A stretch of 64,000 nt of DNA, from the NCBI GenBank assembly GCA_965229765.1, contig CBDDJT010000002.1:186001-250000 (forward strand). The letters are read 5' to 3'. The stretch's first letter is position 1; each line of letters starts with the position of its first letter. The notes beneath the pieces were generated by a model, which saw only the letters and a list, made by a program, of their open reading frames with translations, did not search any database and was not told the DNA's origin. The position numbers were made by a program, and so were the translations under genes. Of the stretch, positions 59,842-64,000 are shown in pieces. This DNA comes from ASV31 sp965229765 (GTDB lineage: Bacteria; Pseudomonadota; Alphaproteobacteria; Rhodobacterales; Rhodobacteraceae).

Positions 59842-60054
59842 ATGACACTTACATTCCCAGCTTTCAAACTCCCCAATCTGAAGTGGATTTACCGTGAGAC
59901 TATCGCCAACCCCGCGACAGACGCCACGCCAGAACATGAAACTGCGTATGCTGAACGCGCTTTTCTGCGCGAGTTGTTGGCCTACAACCCAGAGGCCATT
60001 CAAAGCGACCTCGGCCTCATGGAAATGATGTCCCAGTATCCTCGGCAATTCTGA
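59842..60054 (+). CDS. Hypothetical 70-aa protein
   Basis: This small acidic-to-neutral protein starts MTLTFPAFKLPNLKWIYRET and ends with LLAYNPEAIQSDLGLMEMMS and PRQF. No membrane span, signal or known domain is apparent. Its stop is directly followed by the ATG of the DUF924 frame, so the two are probably co-translated. It shares the lower GC of the islet. Function unknown. Confidence 0.7.
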   Translation: MTLTFPAFKLPNLKWIYRETIANPATDATPEHETAYAERAFLRELLAYNPEAIQSDLGLMEMMSQYPRQF

Positions 60055-60735
60055 ATGCTTTTTGTGACAAAGGATGCATCCAAAATGAGTTTCTTACCAA
60101 CTGAGGTTCTCGATTTCTGGTTCCCTGACACGGGTCATCAAAACACGCCCGAGACATATGCAGCTTTTTGGTCGGAGCGTATGCAAGGCGGGATGGACGA
60201 TGCGATCATTTCAAAGTTCGCCGACCTAACTCAAGCGGCAGCATCCGGTCAACTCGATCATTGGGCCGAAAAACCCCGCGGGCGGCTCGCCTTAATCATT
60301 GCTTTGGATCAGTTCCCGCGCTCTTTGTGGCGCAACAACCCCGCAGCATATGCGCAAGACATCCAAGCCGCGCGACTTGCTTTAGAAGGCATTTCAAACG
60401 GTCACTTTGCATGCCTCCAGCCGTGGGAAATGATGTTCTTTTATCTTGCGATTGCACATTGCGAGGGCCCGGATCACTTGGCGCGGATGCATAAGCTGGA
60501 TGATGCAGTCGAACTGGTCATTGAAAAGCTCCCAGATCAACTTTGCGAAAGTGGTCCACGATTGCAGGCCCAACATCAAAAAGTCAAAAAGATCATTGCA
60601 GCATACGGAAGGCACCCTCATCGCAATGGCATTCTTTCGCGACGCTCGACCCCCGAAGAAGAGCTCTATATTTCTGAAGGTGATTTTCCACATCTTGCCA
60701 AGATGGAGCCTTACTGCATCCTGCAGCATTGGTAA
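60055..60735 (+). CDS. DUF924 family protein
   Basis: This protein (226 aa from 60055, or 216 from ATG 60085) matches DUF924, an all-helical TPR-like family. Family marks are VLDFWFPDTGHQNTPETYAA, RGRLALIIALDQFPRSLWRN and FYLAIAHCEGPDHLARM, with the C-terminal GRHPHRNGILSRRSTPEEE and YISEGDFPHLAKM. The second ATG matches the usual family start better. The enzyme activity, if any, is unknown. It is transcribed away from the LysR gene. Confidence 0.88.
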   Translation: MLFVTKDASKMSFLPTEVLDFWFPDTGHQNTPETYAAFWSERMQGGMDDAIISKFADLTQAAASGQLDHWAEKPRGRLALIIALDQFPRSLWRNNPAAYAQDIQAARLALEGISNGHFACLQPWEMMFFYLAIAHCEGPDHLARMHKLDDAVELVIEKLPDQLCESGPRLQAQHQKVKKIIAAYGRHPHRNGILSRRSTPEEELYISEGDFPHLAKMEPYCILQHW

Positions 60736-60971
60736 CTCTGGGCTCCAAGCGGCCATTTTCCGCACAGCAGAACCGTCGTACGCCCTTTGCGCAGGCTCCT
60801 CCGAAGCGACGCGCGCGCGACTCCTTACGAATAGTTAAGCCTCGCGCAAGTCCGGGCGCAGACCGTTGCGCTAGACGGCCCCATCGAACGCAAGCGGATC
60901 ATTCGAAGCCCTTGCGACCGGGACCGGCGGAACCGACCGAACGTCCCGTCAACCGAGGGGGCGCCATCTTC

Positions 60972-61976
60972 ATGAAATACACGAAACCTCTTCTGATTGC
61001 CGTAGCACTGGCCGCTGCGGCAGGTAGCCTTGCTTGGTACTGGAACCAACAGACCCTCTATCCGTCGACCGATGACGCCTATGTGCAGGCCAACATCCTC
61101 ACCATAGCGCCGCAGGTTTCTGCGCATGTGGTGGAGGTGACCGTGGCCGAAGGTGCCCGGGTCGCGGCCGGGGCCGTGCTGGTCCGGCTCGATGACCGCG
61201 CACTGCAGGCAGCCGTCGCCTCCGCGGAAGCGCAGCTCGACCTTGCCCGCGAGTCAGCCGGGGCGGCGGGGTCCTCCGCGGATGCTGCCGAAGCCGAACT
61301 TGACGCCGCCCGCGCAGCGTTTACCGATGTCGAGTCCGGACTGACCCGCACGCGCGCCCTGTTCGACCGGGGCGACGTAGCCCGGGCCATGCTGGACGAT
61401 GCGCAATCGGCGCGCGACCAGGCCGAGGCCCGCGTGACACAGGCAGAGGCCGCGGTGGCCGCAGCACGGCAGCAGGCCGGAATGCCGGGCACCGACAATG
61501 CTACAGTGCGCGCGGCGCAGGCAGCGCTGGACCAGGCGCGGCTCGCGCTGGATCATGCAACGATCACGGCACCTGTTGCGGGATGGGTCGCAAACCTGTC
61601 CCTGCGCCCCGGTGGCGTGGTGTCTCCTGGTCAGCCGCTTTTTTCTCTTGTGGAGGATGGCGCATGGTGGCTCGACGCCAATTTCCGCGAGACCGACCTG
61701 GCCCGCATCCGCCCGGGCCAGCCGGTGACGGTGGCCATCGACATGTACCCGGGCCTTGCGCTGGAAGGACAGGTCGAGGTGATTGGCGCCGGTTCCGGTG
61801 CCGTGTTCTCGCTCTTGCCGCCGCAGAACGCGACGGGCAACTGGGTCAAGGTCACACAGCGCTTTCCGATACGGATCGCACTAACGCCGCCCGATGATCC
61901 GGCGATGCAGTTGCGCGTGGGCGCGAGTGCCACCGCAACGGTCGACACCACGTCGGTCGATCAGGCAACCCAATGA
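60972..61976 (+). CDS. HlyD/EmrA-type membrane fusion protein
   Basis: This 334-aa protein has an N-terminal membrane anchor (PLLIAVALAAAAGSLAWYW), the lipoyl-like half STDDAYVQANILTIAPQVSA, a long Ala-rich coiled-coil hairpin (about residues 85-180) and the second lipoyl half ATITAPVAGWVANLSLRPGG. It would connect the EmrB-type pump to an outer-membrane channel. ATG 60972 is 236 bp after DUF924; no in-frame upstream extension looks coding. Its stop overlaps the transporter start (ATGA). Confidence 0.92.
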   Translation: MKYTKPLLIAVALAAAAGSLAWYWNQQTLYPSTDDAYVQANILTIAPQVSAHVVEVTVAEGARVAAGAVLVRLDDRALQAAVASAEAQLDLARESAGAAGSSADAAEAELDAARAAFTDVESGLTRTRALFDRGDVARAMLDDAQSARDQAEARVTQAEAAVAAARQQAGMPGTDNATVRAAQAALDQARLALDHATITAPVAGWVANLSLRPGGVVSPGQPLFSLVEDGAWWLDANFRETDLARIRPGQPVTVAIDMYPGLALEGQVEVIGAGSGAVFSLLPPQNATGNWVKVTQRFPIRIALTPPDDPAMQLRVGASATATVDTTSVDQATQ

Positions 61977-63520
61977 CCGCAATCACCGACACCGAAGCCG
62001 GGACAAGCCCGGCATCTGCCGTGCGCTGGACGGTGGTGATCGCGGTCGTCCTGACCGCCGTGCTGGAAATCCTCGACAGCACCATCGTCAATGTCGCGCT
62101 GCCCCACATCAAGGCGGCCTTCGGCATCACCAGCGACCAGACGGTCTGGATCGTCACCAGCTACATCGTCGCCTCGGTCGCGGTGATGCCGCTGACAGGG
62201 CTCCTGTCGCGCCGCTTTGGACGGCGCCGGCTCATAACCACGGCGATCCTGGGTTTTGCCGGGTTCTCGATGCTGGGCGGACTCTCGACCTCGATCGAGA
62301 TGATGGTGGCCTGTCGCCTCGGCCAGGGCTTCTTCGGCGCCTTCATGATCCCGCTGTCGCAGTCGATCCTGTTCCAGAGCTTCCCCAAGGAAGACCGAGG
62401 CAAGGCGATGGCGCTGTTCGGGCTGGGCGTGGTGGTGGCCCCGGTTCTGGGGCCGACCATCGGCGCTCTTCTGACCGAGCATTTCTCCTGGCGCGCCGTC
62501 TTCTACGTCAACCTGCCCATCGCCGCGCTCGCGCTCACCATGATCATGGGCGAGTTGCCCAAGGAGTATATCCGCGAAGTGCGGGTGGACTGGATCGGGC
62601 TTGCCCTGATGATCACCGCCATCGGGGCGCTTCAGATGACGCTCGATCTCGGCGAGAGCCGCGAATGGTTCGCATCGAAGCTGATTCAGGTCGCAGCCCT
62701 TGTCGCCTTCGTTCTGGGCATCGTATTCGTCTGGCGCGGCTGGCGGCTCGGCGATAACATCATCGACTTCGCGATCCTGCGCGACCGCAGCTTCGCCGCT
62801 GCCAATGTGGCGATCATGGGGTTCGGCGTGGCGATGTTCGGGTCCATCGCGATCCTGCCGCTCTTCGTGCAGGGTCTGCTGGGCTATCCGATCGTCGATG
62901 CGGGCCTTTTGTTCATGCCGCGCGGGCTGGCGGCCGGGTTCTCGATGGTGATCACCGGCGCCGTCCTGTCAAAGCGGTTCGATCCGCGTGTCTTGATGGT
63001 GCTGGGGCTTCTGCTCACCGGCTACGGCAACGTGATGCTGGGATGGCTCAACCTCGAAGCCGGGTTCTGGAATCTGGCCTGGCCCGGCGTTGTCTCGGGC
63101 CTGGGCATGGGCCTGTTCTTCGTTCCGATGTCGACATTGGCGTTCCAGAACGTCACGAACGAGAAACAGGACGAAGCCTCGGGCATCTATGGTGTGACCC
63201 GTTCCCTGGGGTCGTCTATCGGGATCGCGATCATCGGCTGGCAGGTGGTGCAGCGGACCGGCTACCATTACGCAACGCTGGTTTCGGGGATCACGCCCTT
63301 TGACCGGAGCCTGATGGACTACCTCGCGCCGCTGGGTCTTTCACCGCAAAGCGCAGAGGCTGCCGCGCAGGTCTCGGGCGAAGTGATGCGGCAGGCGACC
63401 ATGCTGGCGTTTCAGGATGCCTTCTTGCTCTCGGGCCTCGCGGCCTTTGCGATGTTGCCGCTGGCCCTTGTGATGAAGTCGCCACTGCGGGGAACCGGCG
63501 CCCCCGCAATGGCGCATTGA
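61973..63520 (+). CDS. EmrB/QacA-type MFS multidrug exporter
   Basis: This 515-aa DHA2-family transporter has about 14 helices, the motif VLEILDSTIVNVALPHIKAA in helix 1, LTGLLSRRFGRRRLITTAIL (motif A) and a motif C-like GLGVVVAPVLGPTIGALL. With the preceding HlyD-type protein it forms an EmrAB-like tripartite pump driven by protons. No regulator is adjacent. The DUF2306 gene follows after 24 bp. Confidence 0.94.
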   Translation: MTAITDTEAGTSPASAVRWTVVIAVVLTAVLEILDSTIVNVALPHIKAAFGITSDQTVWIVTSYIVASVAVMPLTGLLSRRFGRRRLITTAILGFAGFSMLGGLSTSIEMMVACRLGQGFFGAFMIPLSQSILFQSFPKEDRGKAMALFGLGVVVAPVLGPTIGALLTEHFSWRAVFYVNLPIAALALTMIMGELPKEYIREVRVDWIGLALMITAIGALQMTLDLGESREWFASKLIQVAALVAFVLGIVFVWRGWRLGDNIIDFAILRDRSFAAANVAIMGFGVAMFGSIAILPLFVQGLLGYPIVDAGLLFMPRGLAAGFSMVITGAVLSKRFDPRVLMVLGLLLTGYGNVMLGWLNLEAGFWNLAWPGVVSGLGMGLFFVPMSTLAFQNVTNEKQDEASGIYGVTRSLGSSIGIAIIGWQVVQRTGYHYATLVSGITPFDRSLMDYLAPLGLSPQSAEAAAQVSGEVMRQATMLAFQDAFLLSGLAAFAMLPLALVMKSPLRGTGAPAMAH

Positions 63521-63544
63521 TCCCGCGCCCTCGAGGTTGATCCT

Positions 63545-63997
63545 ATGACCCTCGCACCGCTTCTGAACGCGACACCGACGATCCAGTTTCACGCCTTCGC
63601 CGCGCTTGCGGCATTGCTTCTGGGCCTCGTCCAGTTCGCCCTGCCCAAAGGCACCCTGCCGCACCCGACGATGGGCTTTGCCTGGACCGCGCTGATGCTT
63701 GTCGCCGCCGTCTCGTCGTTCTGGATACACACACTGACCAGCGCGATTTGGGGCCGGTTCAGCGCGATCCACCTCTTGTGGGTCTTCACGCTCTTCGCGC
63801 TGCCGCTCGCGGTCTGGCGGGCGCATACCCACCGGGTCGCCGCGCACAGGCGGGGCATGACGCTCCTGTTCTTCGGTGCGCTGCTGATCGCGGGGGCATT
63901 CACGCTGTGGCCCGGGCGGGTGATGCACGACGTGGTGTTCAGCACGCATTTCTCGACGGACGGGCATGCCGCGTTCGAAGCCGGAGGACGGGGATGA
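63545..63997 (+). CDS. DUF2306 membrane protein
   Basis: This 150-aa protein has four predicted helices (HAFAALAALLLGLVQFAL, TMGFAWTALMLVAAVSSFWI, LLWVFTLFALPLAVWRA, LLFFGALLIAGAFTLW). The HPTMGFAWTALM and HLLWVFTLFALPLAV stretches fit DUF2306. Its role is unknown; a complete stop at 63995-63997 shows it is whole. It probably shares the transcript of the efflux pair. Confidence 0.82.
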   Translation: MTLAPLLNATPTIQFHAFAALAALLLGLVQFALPKGTLPHPTMGFAWTALMLVAAVSSFWIHTLTSAIWGRFSAIHLLWVFTLFALPLAVWRAHTHRVAAHRRGMTLLFFGALLIAGAFTLWPGRVMHDVVFSTHFSTDGHAAFEAGGRG

Positions 63998-64000
63998 CTT

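Noticed and set aside
1..64000. CRISPR array, rRNA operon or complete prophage
   Set aside because: No regularly spaced repeats, rRNA sequence or phage structural genes were seen anywhere in the window.

Overview
The window reads as chromosome of an alphaproteobacterium of the Rhodobacterales (Roseobacter/Rhodobacter type). The DNA is GC-rich by eye. Gene order also fits that group: YceD-rpmF-plsX-fabH-ihfA-MerR-tRNA-Pro, dgt-argS-SPOR-nagZ-scpA-scpB, four-subunit sarcosine oxidase, and the long dCTP deaminase. No database search was possible; assignments rest on motifs and family knowledge.

Region 1 (1-31.6 kb) is mostly conserved housekeeping. It carries PLP enzymes, a Uup-type ABC-F ATPase, an ornithine-lipid acyltransferase, MsrB, BamE, the ribosomal/fatty-acid cluster, nucleotide enzymes, condensin ScpAB, peptidoglycan recycling, ArgRS, dGTPase, a GH13 glucosidase, an A-type Fe-S carrier, a c-type cytochrome under a perfect FNR box, exonuclease III, an Atm1-like exporter, a long LysM protein, a LOG-family protein and Fe/Mn-SOD. 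Two features stand out: a 171-bp gap with six perfect DnaA boxes in three inverted pairs (3521-3691), and a single-base frameshift in the SPOR protein (16663).

Region 2 (31.7-43.7 kb) holds asd, a soxB-D-A-G sarcosine oxidase operon split by two small membrane/exported genes, CcmI, RuvX, a DUF1289 protein, an Fe(II)/2OG-oxygenase-like protein coupled to a TSUP transporter, and DusA.

Region 3 (43.8-64 kb) is accessory DNA opened by an IS3 remnant. It has a detoxification-like operon (DUF3291, Asp-nucleophile alpha/beta hydrolase, SDR, MFS pump) divergent from a TetR regulator with a duplicated operator. Next come a RES-Xre toxin-antitoxin pair with its own promoter and repeated CATATG sites, gene debris (HtrA-like fragment, duplicated short ORF) and a decaying ketone-body cluster (intact patatin, truncated acetoacetate decarboxylase, broken 3-hydroxybutyrate dehydrogenase). 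A cytochrome b561 sits inside that cluster. It runs into a rhomboid-like protein and a CioAB/CydAB quinol oxidase through start-stop overlaps, followed by VOC and AHSA1 proteins. A lower-GC LysR/70-aa/DUF924 islet and an EmrAB-type efflux pair close the window.

The least explained items are the paired DnaA-box array, the rhomboid-quinol oxidase operon, and the two genes inside the sarcosine oxidase operon.
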